A DNA stretch of 64,000 nt from Streptomyces alfalfae (GCF_004127445.1 NZ_QEXM01000020.1:62001-126000), one strand, 5' to 3'; positions 17,424 through 24,996 are shown, counted from the first letter of the stretch. Numbers and translations: made by a program. The notes: a model not told the origin generated them from the sequence alone.

Positions 17424-17660
17424 CTAATGGACCCGCCAGGTGAACTTGTCGCCGCCCACCCACCGCACGGTGTCCGGGTCGTCCAGGTCGTGCACGGTGA
17501 TGCCCGCCATGGCGGCCGCGTCCAGGACATCGGTGACGGTCTTGGCCTTGCCCACCACCTCACCGTCGATCTCCACGATGCGGAAAGGCGGGGTGCCGGC
17601 CTGGACGCCGAGCACGGTGATCCGGGGTTTCGCCATGTACAGGTACGCGCTTTCGGTCAT
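17424..17660 (-). CDS. Small conserved hypothetical protein
   Basis: 78 residues from the ATG at 17660; a second ATG eight codons in is an alternative start. It reads AKPRITVLGVQAGTPPFRIVEIDGE...TDVLDAAAMAGITVHDLDDP and ends WVGGDKFTWRVH. It looks like a compact alpha/beta protein with no cysteines, signal or membrane segment. I know no function for it. It converges on the GST gene. Confidence 0.65.
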   Translation of the reverse strand: MTESAYLYMAKPRITVLGVQAGTPPFRIVEIDGEVVGKAKTVTDVLDAAAMAGITVHDLDDPDTVRWVGGDKFTWRVH

Positions 17661-17804
17661 GCCCGGAACTCTTCCACGGCAGCCCGGGAACCCGCCTCGG
17701 CGCTCGGCCGCTCGGGCTACGGGGGCCTGCGGTCACCCCCTTGCGGGGCGAGCGCCGGGCGCGGACTCAAGCCCTGGCGCGAGGCCGGGAGTTCGCAGCG
17801 GCGC

Positions 17805-18734
17805 TCATCGGGCCCACGCCGGTGTCCATGTGGCGCCGACCCGGTCACCGGGGTGAGCGGCGGCGAGGTGGTCGCGGAGGCGGCCCAGCGCGGGGTGCGG
17901 GTTGTCGGCGTGCAGGATCAGGGAGTGCGGATAGACCGGCATCGGGTCGCGCACCGGGATGCGCCGCAGGTCGTCCCCGGCGGGCCGGACGACGTGGGTC
18001 CACTCGCCGACCAGCGTGGCGATGCCGGGCGACTCGGCGATGGTGTCGAGGAGCGGCTCGGTGCCGAACTCGGGCCCGGTCGCCTCGATGCTGAGCCCGA
18101 AAGCGGCGGCGAAGTCGTCGTAGTAGGCGGCCCACTCGGTGCCCGCGACGAGGCCCGGCATCCAGATGCGGTGCCCCGCCAGTTGCTCCGGCGTGACCGC
18201 GCGGGCCCCGGCGAGGGCGTGCTCGGGGCCGGTGAGCAGATGGATGGGCTCGTCGTGCACCCGGACGGCCTCGATGCCGTCGGGGAGCCGGCTCGCGGGC
18301 ACCGTCACCGCGCGGAAGGTGGCGTCGATCGTTCCGGAGCGCACGGCGGCGATGGCCGCGTCGGCGTCGAACAGCGTCACCATGTCCAGGGCCACGTCGG
18401 GGTGCGCCCGGTGGAAGCCGCGCAGCAGGTCCGCCGGTGCGAGCCGCCTGCCGATCACGTCGACGCGCAGCGCACGGCTGCCGGGCCGCACGGAGGCCGC
18501 CGCGCGCTCCTCGACCCTCAGCAGGTCCCGGGCGTACGGCAGGAAGACCTGCCCGTCGATGGTGGGCCGGGCGCCGCGCGGTGTGCGGTGCAGCAGCCGC
18601 ACCCCGAGGTCGCTCTCCAGCACGGCGACCCGCTTGGACACGGCCTGCTGGGTGATTCCCAGGTCGGCGGCGGCCCCCTGGAATCGGCCCGCGTCGACGA
18701 CGGCGACGAAGGCGCGCACGGCGTGGAGATCCAT
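17805..18734 (-). CDS. LysR family transcriptional regulator
   Basis: 309 residues from the ATG at 18734. The N-terminal winged helix reads MDLHAVRAFVAVVDAGRF, then ITQQAVSKRVAVLESDLGVR, the LysR DNA-binding pattern, followed by a two-lobe effector domain. The gene is divergent from an MFS transporter, with two palindromes between them. It most likely activates or represses the transporter in response to the transporter's substrate, which is unknown. Confidence 0.92.
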   Translation of the reverse strand: MDLHAVRAFVAVVDAGRFQGAAADLGITQQAVSKRVAVLESDLGVRLLHRTPRGARPTIDGQVFLPYARDLLRVEERAAASVRPGSRALRVDVIGRRLAPADLLRGFHRAHPDVALDMVTLFDADAAIAAVRSGTIDATFRAVTVPASRLPDGIEAVRVHDEPIHLLTGPEHALAGARAVTPEQLAGHRIWMPGLVAGTEWAAYYDDFAAAFGLSIEATGPEFGTEPLLDTIAESPGIATLVGEWTHVVRPAGDDLRRIPVRDPMPVYPHSLILHADNPHPALGRLRDHLAAAHPGDRVGATWTPAWAR

Positions 18735-18752
18735 GCCGGGCAGCCTAATCCG

Positions 18753-18845
18753 ACAACCGGCGGTTGTGGCCGACCCCTCCTGGCAGTTGTTTGATGTCCA
18801 GGCCGGTCACCCGCTTGGATGTTCGTCGGCAACGTGCGGTTGCCG
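18753..18845. promoter_or_regulatory. Two palindromes between LysR and MFS genes
   Basis: ACAACCG-G-CGGTTGT (18753-18767) is a perfect 7-1-7 palindrome just upstream of the LysR gene. CGGCAAC-GTGCG-GTTGCCG (18827-18845) is a second inverted repeat nearer the MFS gene. Both share the AACCG/CGGTT-type core, so both may bind the LysR protein; this is inferred from position. Confidence 0.55.
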
Positions 18846-18875
18846 GGACGGGAAGAGGACCAACGGAGTGGCGGG

Positions 18876-20123
18876 GTGAAGGGCAGGCGGTCGCTCGGGC
18901 GGCGCTTCGGGTGGCTCTGGGCGGCGTACGCGGTCAGCTCCTTCGGGACGCGGCTGGCGTTCGACGCGTTCTCGATGATCGCGATCCTGGCGCTGGGCGC
19001 GGGGGCGACGCGGGTCGCCCTCATTTCCGCCGTGGGCCTCGCGGTGGGTGCGGTGGCGGCGGTGCCGCTCGGCCCGTGGGTGGAGTTCCGCCGCAAGCGG
19101 CCCGTGATGATCGCGATGGATGTGGTGCGGTTCGGGGCGCTGGTCAGCGTTCCCGCCGCGTATGCGCTCGGTCTGCTCGGTTTCGCGCACCTGCTGCTCG
19201 TCTCGGCCGTCGTCGCCGCGGCCGACATCACGTTCACCGCGGCGAGCGGCGCCTTCCTCAAGGCCCTGGTGCCGCCCCGGGACCTGCTGGTCGCGAACGG
19301 CCGCTTCGAGTCGACCACCTGGACGGCCACCATGCTGGGGCCGCCGCTCGGCGGCGCCGCGGTGGGACTCTTCGGCCCCGTGCTGACCGTGCTCGCCGAC
19401 GCGGTCAGCTATCTGCTGTCCGCCATCGGCATCAAGGCGATCGGCGGCGAGGAGCCGCTGCCGGAGCGCGGTGACACGTCACGGGGGATGCGGGCGGGCG
19501 ATCTCCTCGACGGCTGGCGGTTCATCCTGGCGGACCCGGTGCTGCGCCCGCTGTTCCTCAACACCGTGCTGGTCAACGGCCTGATCATGGCGGCCACGCC
19601 ACCGCTCGCCGTCCTGATGCTCGGCGACCTCGGCTTCGCGCCCTGGCAGTACGGCCTCGCGTTCGCGCTGCCGTGCCTCGGCGGCCTGGTCGGGGCGCGG
19701 CTCGGCCGGTTCCTCATCCCGAAGCACGGGCAGCGGGGAGTGCTGCTCGCGGCGGGAACGCTCCGGGCGTGCTGGCCCGTCGGTCTCGCCTTCATCGGGC
19801 ACGGCGCCGCGGGACTCGTCCTGGTGATGGTCGTCGAGTTCGCCCTGATCACCTGTATCGGGGTGTACAACCCGGTGCTGTCCACCCTCCGGCTCGAACG
19901 CGCCCCGGCGGACCGCGTCACGCGCATCCTCTCCGCCTGGTCGGTCACCGGTAAGACCACCGTCGCGGGCATGACCGCCCTGTGGGGACTGCTGGCCGCT
20001 GTCACCGGCCCCCGCGCCGCGATCGCGGGCGCGGGGCTGATCATGCTGCTGGCCACGCCGCTGCTTCTGCCCTGGCACGACCGCGCACGACACAGGACGC
20101 CCGCCGGAACGGGCAGCGCCTAG
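18876..20123 (+). CDS. Major facilitator superfamily transporter
   Basis: 415 residues from a GTG at 18876 with CGGAG just upstream; an in-frame ATG at 18819 would add 19 residues that do not resemble a transporter N-terminus. About 11-12 hydrophobic segments are visible, beginning with RFGWLWAAYAVSSFGTRLAF, and a cytoplasmic EFRRKRPVMIAMD loop between helices 2 and 3 fits the MFS pattern. It resembles actinobacterial drug-efflux-type MFS members. It is divergent from the LysR gene. The substrate is unknown. Confidence 0.88.
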   Translation: MKGRRSLGRRFGWLWAAYAVSSFGTRLAFDAFSMIAILALGAGATRVALISAVGLAVGAVAAVPLGPWVEFRRKRPVMIAMDVVRFGALVSVPAAYALGLLGFAHLLLVSAVVAAADITFTAASGAFLKALVPPRDLLVANGRFESTTWTATMLGPPLGGAAVGLFGPVLTVLADAVSYLLSAIGIKAIGGEEPLPERGDTSRGMRAGDLLDGWRFILADPVLRPLFLNTVLVNGLIMAATPPLAVLMLGDLGFAPWQYGLAFALPCLGGLVGARLGRFLIPKHGQRGVLLAAGTLRACWPVGLAFIGHGAAGLVLVMVVEFALITCIGVYNPVLSTLRLERAPADRVTRILSAWSVTGKTTVAGMTALWGLLAAVTGPRAAIAGAGLIMLLATPLLLPWHDRARHRTPAGTGSA

Positions 20124-20196
20124 GCCGGCGGCGCGACAGCCCCGCACGAACCGGCGGCCGTGACGAGGGCGCGTGTCATCGGTCGGCTCCGGGTAC

Positions 20197-20291
20197 GGGG
20201 AGCGACACGGATTCGAACCGAAGCCCGCGCGACTCTCAACGTCATGTTTAGGGTGAGACTTCGTGTCGGATTCGCCCGCTCCCCGCTCCCC
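20197..20291 (-). other. tRNA-like inverted repeat (probable tRNA remnant, not a working tRNA)
   Basis: On the minus strand the segment begins GGGGAGC (20284-20278, with a second copy at 20291-20285), ends GCTCCCC (20203-20197) and contains the T-loop box GGTTCGAATCC (about 20218-20208). So it has a perfect 7-base acceptor-like stem and a TTCGAAT loop. The T stem pairs only partly, position 8 is not T, no normal D arm is visible and the central loop is too large. An inner inverted repeat (TCTCA/TGAGA) adds to the fold. A decayed tRNA or old attachment site is possible; a regulatory hairpin is the alternative. Confidence 0.4.
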
Positions 20292-20392
20292 GGCGTTGAC
20301 CCGGATCGCCGTACGGAGACGCCCGGCGAGCCCCTCCCGCCACAGGTCCGGCTGCGACACCAACCCGACAGGGCCCTTGCACGGTTTGTTAA

Positions 20393-20407
20393 TGGCATTC
20401 ATTTTCA
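20393..20407. promoter_or_regulatory. Probable Zur box upstream of rpmF
   Basis: TGGCATTCATTTTCA matches the actinobacterial Zur consensus TGAAAATGATTTTCA at 11 of 15 positions, including the whole right half. It lies about 50 bases before the start of a cysteine-free L32 gene, a well-known class of Zur target. Confidence 0.7.
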
Positions 20408-20455
20408 TATAGCGTGCGGTTCCGTCCCCGCACACAGCTCACCGAGGAGCCCCCC

Positions 20456-20629
20456 ATGGCCGTGCCCAAGCGCAAGATGTCCCGCAGCAACACCCGTCAC
20501 CGCCGCGCCCAGTGGAAGGCCGTCACGCCCCAGCTCGCCCCCGTCACGGTCGACGGCATGCGGCACATGGTCCCGCAGCGCCTGGTCAAGGCGTACGAGC
20601 GCGGGCTGCTGCGCCCCGAAGGCCAGTAG
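20456..20629 (+). CDS. rpmF: 50S ribosomal protein L32, zinc-independent form
   Basis: 57 residues from the ATG at 20456 (GAGGAG upstream). [20 protein letters not shown] is the standard L32 start. The zinc-binding CxxC...CxxC of ordinary L32 is absent, with no cysteine at all, so this is the C-minus paralogue that replaces the zinc form when zinc is scarce. The Zur-type box upstream supports this. Other C-minus ribosomal genes, which often accompany it, are not seen nearby. Confidence 0.93.
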   Translation: MAVPKRKMSRSNTRHRRAQWKAVTPQLAPVTVDGMRHMVPQRLVKAYERGLLRPEGQ

Positions 20630-20674
20630 AACGGCACCCCGGGCCCACCCCGGCATGCCGTGCGCCGCCCCGGC

Positions 20675-20911
20675 TCAGGTCAGCAGGCGCAGCATGTGCG
20701 CGCAGGCCGAGGCCTCGTCCCCGTGCCGGGTCAGCGGATGGCGCGCTCCCCGCTCGTACGTCCCGACCTCCCACGTCCCGTCATCGGCGGCCCTGCGGAG
20801 GTAGACGAAGTCCGGGGGCGTGGGGGCGGGTTCGTGGACGCCCTCGATCCAGTAGTAGCCGTCGGCCACGCGGGCCGACCGGAGGGCGGACAGCAGCGCC
20901 GAGACGTCCAC
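20675..20911 (-). CDS. Small cytoplasmic protein, candidate immunity partner of the TNT toxin
   Basis: 78 residues from a GTG at 20911 with a G-rich ribosome-binding sequence before it; an in-frame extension upstream runs into the TNT gene and is Arg/Pro-rich nonsense. It reads VDVSALLSALRSARVADGYY, then DFVYLRRAADDGTWEVGTYE and ends HGDEASACAHMLRLLT. It has no signal peptide or membrane segment. It starts 35 bases after the stop of the secreted TNT-domain gene on the same strand, where immunity genes usually sit. I do not recognise the family; the immunity role is inferred from position, small size and cytoplasmic location. Confidence 0.6.
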   Translation of the reverse strand: MDVSALLSALRSARVADGYYWIEGVHEPAPTPPDFVYLRRAADDGTWEVGTYERGARHPLTRHGDEASACAHMLRLLT

Positions 20912-20946
20912 CGGGTCCCCCCTCTCCGGCCGGCCCACGCAGGCGT

Positions 20947-21660
20947 CTAGGCCTTCGCGGGCTCCAGGTAGCCGTGATCGAGCAGCCACTTCACATGGAG
21001 GCGCTGACCCTCGCCGGGGTCCAGGAAGGCCGGGTCGAGCTTGATCTGCTGTCCGCCGCCCGGCTGCTCGAACCAGGGGGCGATGCCGCCCTGCCACACG
21101 GAGAACGGCTTGCGCACCTCGTACACACGGTAGTCGCAGGCGTGCGCGGCCTCGCGGGTGTTGAGGTTCTGCGGCGGCAGCGCGCGCTCCGCGTAGGAGT
21201 CACCGGCCGGGGCCAGATAGGAGCCGAACTCCGATCCGAAGCGGTCGAGCCGCTCCCCCTTGTCCAGCCGCTCGCGGTGCTTGTCGACCTGTCCGTTGAC
21301 GGTTTCGAAGCCGTCGTTGGGCGGATACTTCCAGCCACCGGTGGACGCGGGGCCGTCCCAGTACTTCTTCAGGAAGGCCTGCGGCGACAGCCCGCCCGTC
21401 CGCTTCCAGCCCTTCAGGAGCGGGCCGACCGGACGCTGCCACTTCTTGGGCAGCCAGCGGGGGCCGAGGCGGGAGTCACCCTGGAACTCCCCCGTGCACG
21501 GCTCGCGTGCCGCCGCGCCGACCGGGGGCTCCGGAGCGGCGGCGCTCGCGGTCGGCGCCGCGGCCATGACCCCGGCGACGCCGAGCGCGGCAAGGACGGT
21601 TCGGACGCGGGCCGGGTGGCTGCGGGTCAGGGGGCTGCCCGTCCGATGGCTGTGGGTCAA
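20947..21660 (-). CDS. Secreted TNT-domain protein (tuberculosis-necrotizing-toxin-like NAD glycohydrolase)
   Basis: 237 residues from a TTG at 21660; GAGGAG eight bases upstream supports this start. Residues 1-40 form a signal peptide: a basic start, a hydrophobic VLAALGVAGVMAAA core and a PTASA cleavage site. The TNT fold begins at GGWKYPPNDGF (about 108-118), then LDRFGSEFGSYLAPAGDSYAERALPP (138-163) and APWFEQPGGGQQ (194-205), matching the domain that hydrolyses NAD in mycobacterial CpnT. Only about 60 residues of linker precede the domain and there are no WXG, Rhs or PT modules, so it should be released as a free enzyme. A possible antitoxin gene follows. Confidence 0.85.
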   Translation of the reverse strand: MTHSHRTGSPLTRSHPARVRTVLAALGVAGVMAAAPTASAAAPEPPVGAAAREPCTGEFQGDSRLGPRWLPKKWQRPVGPLLKGWKRTGGLSPQAFLKKYWDGPASTGGWKYPPNDGFETVNGQVDKHRERLDKGERLDRFGSEFGSYLAPAGDSYAERALPPQNLNTREAAHACDYRVYEVRKPFSVWQGGIAPWFEQPGGGQQIKLDPAFLDPGEGQRLHVKWLLDHGYLEPAKA

Positions 21661-21963
21661 CTCGGCGTCTCCTCATCAGGTGTCTGGCGTGCGTGCGACC
21701 AAGTGGCTCGCACACCGTATCCGAGCGGTAGCCCTGTGTGTCCGGTCACGCGCGAGCGGCACACCCGCGTCGGCCGAATCGGCGCGGTGGGCGCCGGGAG
21801 GCGGTCGAGGCGGTGCGCGTCCGGAGGAGGGCGAGGCGGTGCGCCTCTTGTCGGCGCCGACGGGGACCGGGCAGTGTGGCTGCCACACCCGTCACTCCCG
21901 ACTCCCCACTCCCGACCCCGACATCAACCCCGCCCCCCGATCCCCGACCCCCAAGGTGCAGCC
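21661..21963. promoter_or_regulatory. Divergent promoter region with a 7-1-7 palindrome
   Basis: This 303-base gap separates the TNT gene and the lactonase gene. It contains the perfect palindrome GTGTGGC-T-GCCACAC (21874-21888), followed by short CACTCCCGAC-type repeats at about 21893-21920. I see no gene in it. An operator for the lactonase gene is possible. Confidence 0.45.
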
Positions 21964-23247
21964 ATGAACAGCGGAACAGGGCCGGACCGCGATCCCGTGA
22001 ACCCCGCGAGCCCCGCGAGCCGCCCGGGGCGGCGGGCCGTCATCGGGGCCCTCTCGGGGATCGCCCTCGCGGCGGCCGGCGCGGCCTGCGGTTCGGCGGA
22101 GCCGCCCGCGCGGCGTGTGCGGCCGGAAGCCAGGCGTACCGAGGCGGCCTCGTCGGCCGCGCACCGGCCTCGCCGCGCGGGGCGGCTGTTCCTCGGGACG
22201 TACACCTCGCAGGAGGGCGGCGGCTCGGGCATCGGTCTGGCGACGTACGACGAGGCGACGGGGCGGATCACCGGCGCCGGCACGATCGGCGGGGTGTCCG
22301 ACCCCTCCTATCTGGCCCTGCACCCCTCGGGCCGCACGCTCTACGCCGTCGACGAGCGTGAGGAGGGCGGCGTGACGGCCGTCGCGCTCTCCCCCGGCGG
22401 CGGGCACGAGATCCTCGGCACACGGGGGACCGGCGGCGCGGCGCCCTGCCACCTCTCGGTGCACCCGGGCGGCAAGTGGCTGCTCAGCGCGAACTACGGG
22501 TCGGGCAGCGTGGCCGTCCACCCCATCGACGCCTCGGGCGCGCTGGGCGAACGGACGGATCTCGTCAGGCATACGGCCCCGCCGCCGGGCCCCGGGCAGG
22601 ACGGGCCGCACGCCCACCAGATCGTCACCTCCCCCGACGGCCGCCACGTCCTCGCCGTGGACCTGGGCGCCGACACGGTCTACACCTACCGTCTCGACAC
22701 CAAGGCGGGCACCTTGCGCCAGGTGTCGTACGCGCGCCTGCGGCCCGGCGCGGGGCCGCGGCATCTGGCGTTCCACCCCTCGGGGCGGTTCGCGTACCTC
22801 GCCAACGAGCTGGACGACACGGTGGTCGTCTGCGCGTACGACCCGGGCAGCGGGCGGCTCACCCCCGGCGAACCGCAGCCGACGGGATCCGGCGGGGGCG
22901 CCAACTATCCGGCGCAGTTCGTGGTGACCCGAAAGGGGCGCTTCGCCTTCCTCGCCAACCGGGGGCACGGCAGCGTCGCGCGGTACGCCGTCGAGCGGGC
23001 GGGGGCCCGGCTGCGGCTGCTCGGCACGGTGGCCGTGGAGGGGGACTTCCCCCGGCATCTGGCGCTCTCGCCCTCGGAGCGGCTGCTGTTCACCGCCAAC
23101 CAGAAGTCGGGCTCGGTGAGCGTCTTCCGGGTCGACGCCGGGACCGGCGCGTTGCGTCTCGCGGGCAAGCCGTTCGGAGCGCCGGTCGCGGTGTGCGCGC
23201 TGCCGCAGGGACCGCCCGTCGGCGACACGGGGCGCGGCAGTCGCTAA
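21964..23247 (+). CDS. Lactonase family protein (YbhE-type 6-phosphogluconolactonase), exported
   Basis: 427 residues from the ATG at 21964. The N-terminus has RPGRRAVIGALSGIALAAAG followed by AACGS: a twin-arginine-like pair, a hydrophobic core and a possible lipobox cysteine, so export by Tat as a lipoprotein is plausible. The rest is a seven-bladed beta-propeller typical of the lactonase family, with repeats such as SYLALHPSGRTLYAVDE, RHLAFHPSGRFAYLANE and RHLALSPSERLLFTANQ. The cytoplasmic members hydrolyse 6-phosphogluconolactone; an extracellular one probably acts on another lactone. Confidence 0.88.
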   Translation: MNSGTGPDRDPVNPASPASRPGRRAVIGALSGIALAAAGAACGSAEPPARRVRPEARRTEAASSAAHRPRRAGRLFLGTYTSQEGGGSGIGLATYDEATGRITGAGTIGGVSDPSYLALHPSGRTLYAVDEREEGGVTAVALSPGGGHEILGTRGTGGAAPCHLSVHPGGKWLLSANYGSGSVAVHPIDASGALGERTDLVRHTAPPPGPGQDGPHAHQIVTSPDGRHVLAVDLGADTVYTYRLDTKAGTLRQVSYARLRPGAGPRHLAFHPSGRFAYLANELDDTVVVCAYDPGSGRLTPGEPQPTGSGGGANYPAQFVVTRKGRFAFLANRGHGSVARYAVERAGARLRLLGTVAVEGDFPRHLALSPSERLLFTANQKSGSVSVFRVDAGTGALRLAGKPFGAPVAVCALPQGPPVGDTGRGSR

Positions 23248-23258
23248 CGTACGTACGT

Positions 23259-23546
23259 ATGAGCACGGATATGGCCATTTTCCTCACCGTCGCGGCCGTT
23301 CTCGTCGCCGCGACGCTCGCCGTCGCCGTCATGCTGCTCGTACGCCTCGTGCGCACCCGCCGCCACCTGCGCAGAGCCGGGCTCCCCACCGACCGCCGCT
23401 GGGTCTTCTGGGGTGCCGTGGCCTATCTGCTGCTGCCCGCCGACCTGCTGCCCGATCCCATCTACCTCGATGACATCGGGGTGCTCCTGGTGGCGCTGCG
23501 CTCGATGCGGTCAGCCGCCGACGGGCCTGCCGCGCCAGGACGCTGA
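23259..23546 (+). CDS. DUF1232 (YkvA-like) small membrane protein
   Basis: 95 residues from the ATG at 23259. Residues 5-29 form a membrane helix (IFLTVAAVLVAATLAVAVML), followed by basic residues and the YkvA signature VAYLLLPADLLPDPIYLDDIGVL. The function is unknown. There is no ribosome-binding site: the run ACGTACGTACGT (23247-23258) directly precedes the ATG and overlaps the lactonase stop, so expression may depend on upstream translation or a leaderless transcript. The last 36 bases overlap the tail of the convergent DUF2470 gene. Confidence 0.75.
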   Translation: MSTDMAIFLTVAAVLVAATLAVAVMLLVRLVRTRRHLRRAGLPTDRRWVFWGAVAYLLLPADLLPDPIYLDDIGVLLVALRSMRSAADGPAAPGR

Positions 23547-24224
23547 GAGGCGGGCCTTCATCAGCAGGGCGTGCATGCAGTCCGTCACCTGGGTGACGTC
23601 CTCGACGGGCTGGTGGAAGGGCAGGCGCACGTCGGCCTGGCCGCGGGCGCGTTCGAGCCGCAGGGAGATGCCGTGCATGTCCACGGCGAGCGGGCGGACG
23701 CGGACCACGCCGTGCAGGCTGTCGGGGCTGATGAGGCGGGTGAGCTGTTCGACGGCGTCCGGGTGGGCGTCGGCGAGGTGCGTGAGGAGGCGCGGCTCGG
23801 CCTCGGCCAGCGGATCGGGGGCGGTCAGGGCGAGTTCGTCGAGCTCGATGCCCTCGCGTTCGCCGTTCGCGTCGTGCAGCACCGCGCACGTCGGCTCGAA
23901 GAGCAGGTGCTCGCCCTCGTAGGCGAGGGTTCCCGAGAGCCAGAGGCGGGCGCGGATGCGCTCCCTCATGGGGACGGGCGCGACGTCGGCGAACTCGATC
24001 AGCGTGGACGGTTCGCCGCGCGGTGTGCAGATGAGGGCGGCGGCCAGCGCGCTGTCGTCGGGCGGGGAGAGCAGCAGCCTGCCGTCCTCGGTCACGCTGT
24101 GCGCGCCCACGAGTTCGTCCCTGCCGGTCTGCGTGGTCACCGCGCAGGACCACGCGGTGGCGAGCAGGGAACGCGCGCGTGCCGCCGCTGTGGGCACGAT
24201 CGTGCTGCTGTGACGGACACCCAT
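23511..24224 (-). CDS. DUF2470-domain protein, iron-regulated
   Basis: 237 residues from the ATG at 24224. The N-terminal two thirds resemble the split-barrel of haem-utilisation (HugZ-like) proteins (ARARSLLATAWSCAVTTQTG, LICTPRGEPSTLIEF). The C-terminal DUF2470 region reads EAEPRLLTHLADAHPDAVEQ, then MHGISLRLERARGQADVRLPF. Related proteins bind or degrade haem. A near-perfect iron box sits 12 bases upstream, so expression in iron starvation is expected. The 3' end overlaps the convergent DUF1232 gene by 36 bases. Confidence 0.82.
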   Translation of the reverse strand: MGVRHSSTIVPTAAARARSLLATAWSCAVTTQTGRDELVGAHSVTEDGRLLLSPPDDSALAAALICTPRGEPSTLIEFADVAPVPMRERIRARLWLSGTLAYEGEHLLFEPTCAVLHDANGEREGIELDELALTAPDPLAEAEPRLLTHLADAHPDAVEQLTRLISPDSLHGVVRVRPLAVDMHGISLRLERARGQADVRLPFHQPVEDVTQVTDCMHALLMKARLSASWRGRPVGG

Positions 24225-24236
24225 CCTGAACCTCCA

Positions 24237-24255
24237 TTAGGTAAGCCTTGCCTAA
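24237..24255. promoter_or_regulatory. IdeR/DmdR1-type iron box
   Basis: TTAGGTAAGCCTTGCCTAA is palindromic and matches the actinobacterial iron-box consensus TTAGGTTAGGCTCACCTAA at 15 of 19 positions. It lies immediately upstream of the DUF2470 gene on the minus strand. Fe(II)-DmdR1 repression is inferred. Confidence 0.85.
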
Positions 24256-24292
24256 CTTATCGGAGATCGGGGAGTGTCGCCAGTACGCGAAA

Positions 24293-24318
24293 GGCCCGCA
24301 CGGCGAACCGTGCGGGCC
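24293..24318 (-). terminator. Strong hairpin terminator after the mscR operon
   Basis: GGCCCGCACGG (24293-24303) and CCGTGCGGGCC (24308-24318) form a perfect 11-base-pair stem with a CGAA loop (TTCG on the minus-strand transcript). It is followed on the minus strand by TTT, just past the stop of the metallo-beta-lactamase gene. Confidence 0.85.
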
Positions 24319-24339
24319 ATCCCCGTGGAACCGGACCCG

Positions 24340-24996
24340 TCAGTGCCCCCGGGCGATCCACTCCTGGAGATGCGGCGCCTCCGCGCCGATCGTCGTGCTG
24401 TCGCCGTGCCCGGTGTGCACCACCGTGTCGGGCGGCAGCGTCAGCAGCCGCCGCTCGATGGACTCGACGATCGTCGGGAAGTCGCTGAAGGAGCGGCCCG
24501 TCGCCCCCGGCCCGCCCGCGAACAGCGTGTCGCCGGTGAAGACGGCGCCGAGGCCGGGGGCGTGCAGGCTGACGGCGCCGTGGCAGTGGCCCGGCGTGTG
24601 CAGCACCTTCAGGACGGTGCCCGCGACGGCGAGTTCCTGCCCGTCGGCGAGTTCGCCGTCGGGGGCCCGGTCGGGGTGGGTCTGCTCCCACAGCTCGGTG
24701 TCGGCCGGGTGCAGCAGGACCGGAGCGCCCGTACGCGCGGCGAGCGCCGGGGCCGCGTCGATGTGGTCGTCGTGGGCGTGGGTGCAGACGACGGCGACGA
24801 GGCGCCGCCCGCCCACGGCCTCGGCGATGGCGTCCGCGTCGTGCGCGGCGTCGATGACGACGCACTCGCTGTCGTCGCCCACGATCCATACGTTGTTGTC
24901 GACCTCCCAGGTGCCGCCGTCGAGGGAGAACGTCCCCGACGTGACGAGGTGGTCGATCCGCGCGCCCGGGGCGCCGTGCGGGCTCTCGGCGGTCAT
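24340..24996 (-). CDS. Metallo-beta-lactamase-fold hydrolase, mscR partner
   Basis: 218 residues. The metal-binding signature THAHDDHID is at about residues 72-80, with later ligands in HTPGHCHGAVSLH, FTGDTLF and HTGHGD, so the glyoxalase-II-like site is complete. Its start overlaps the mscR stop (ATGA). A metallo-beta-lactamase gene next to mscR is common in mycothiol users, and hydrolysis of the S-formylmycothiol product, or of a related thioester, is the likely role. That activity is inferred from context. Confidence 0.88.
   Translation of the reverse strand: MTAESPHGAPGARIDHLVTSGTFSLDGGTWEVDNNVWIVGDDSECVVIDAAHDADAIAEAVGGRRLVAVVCTHAHDDHIDAAPALAARTGAPVLLHPADTELWEQTHPDRAPDGELADGQELAVAGTVLKVLHTPGHCHGAVSLHAPGLGAVFTGDTLFAGGPGATGRSFSDFPTIVESIERRLLTLPPDTVVHTGHGDSTTIGAEAPHLQEWIARGH

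Noticed and set aside
20197..20291. A functional tRNA gene
   Set aside because: T stem incomplete, position 8 not T, no D arm, central loop too large for an anticodon arm. Kept only as a tRNA-like remnant.
20512..21963. Long N-terminal extension in frame with the lactonase
   Set aside because: It runs antisense through the TNT and small partner genes, is low-complexity and lacks similarity; the ATG at 21964 with its signal sequence is the natural start.
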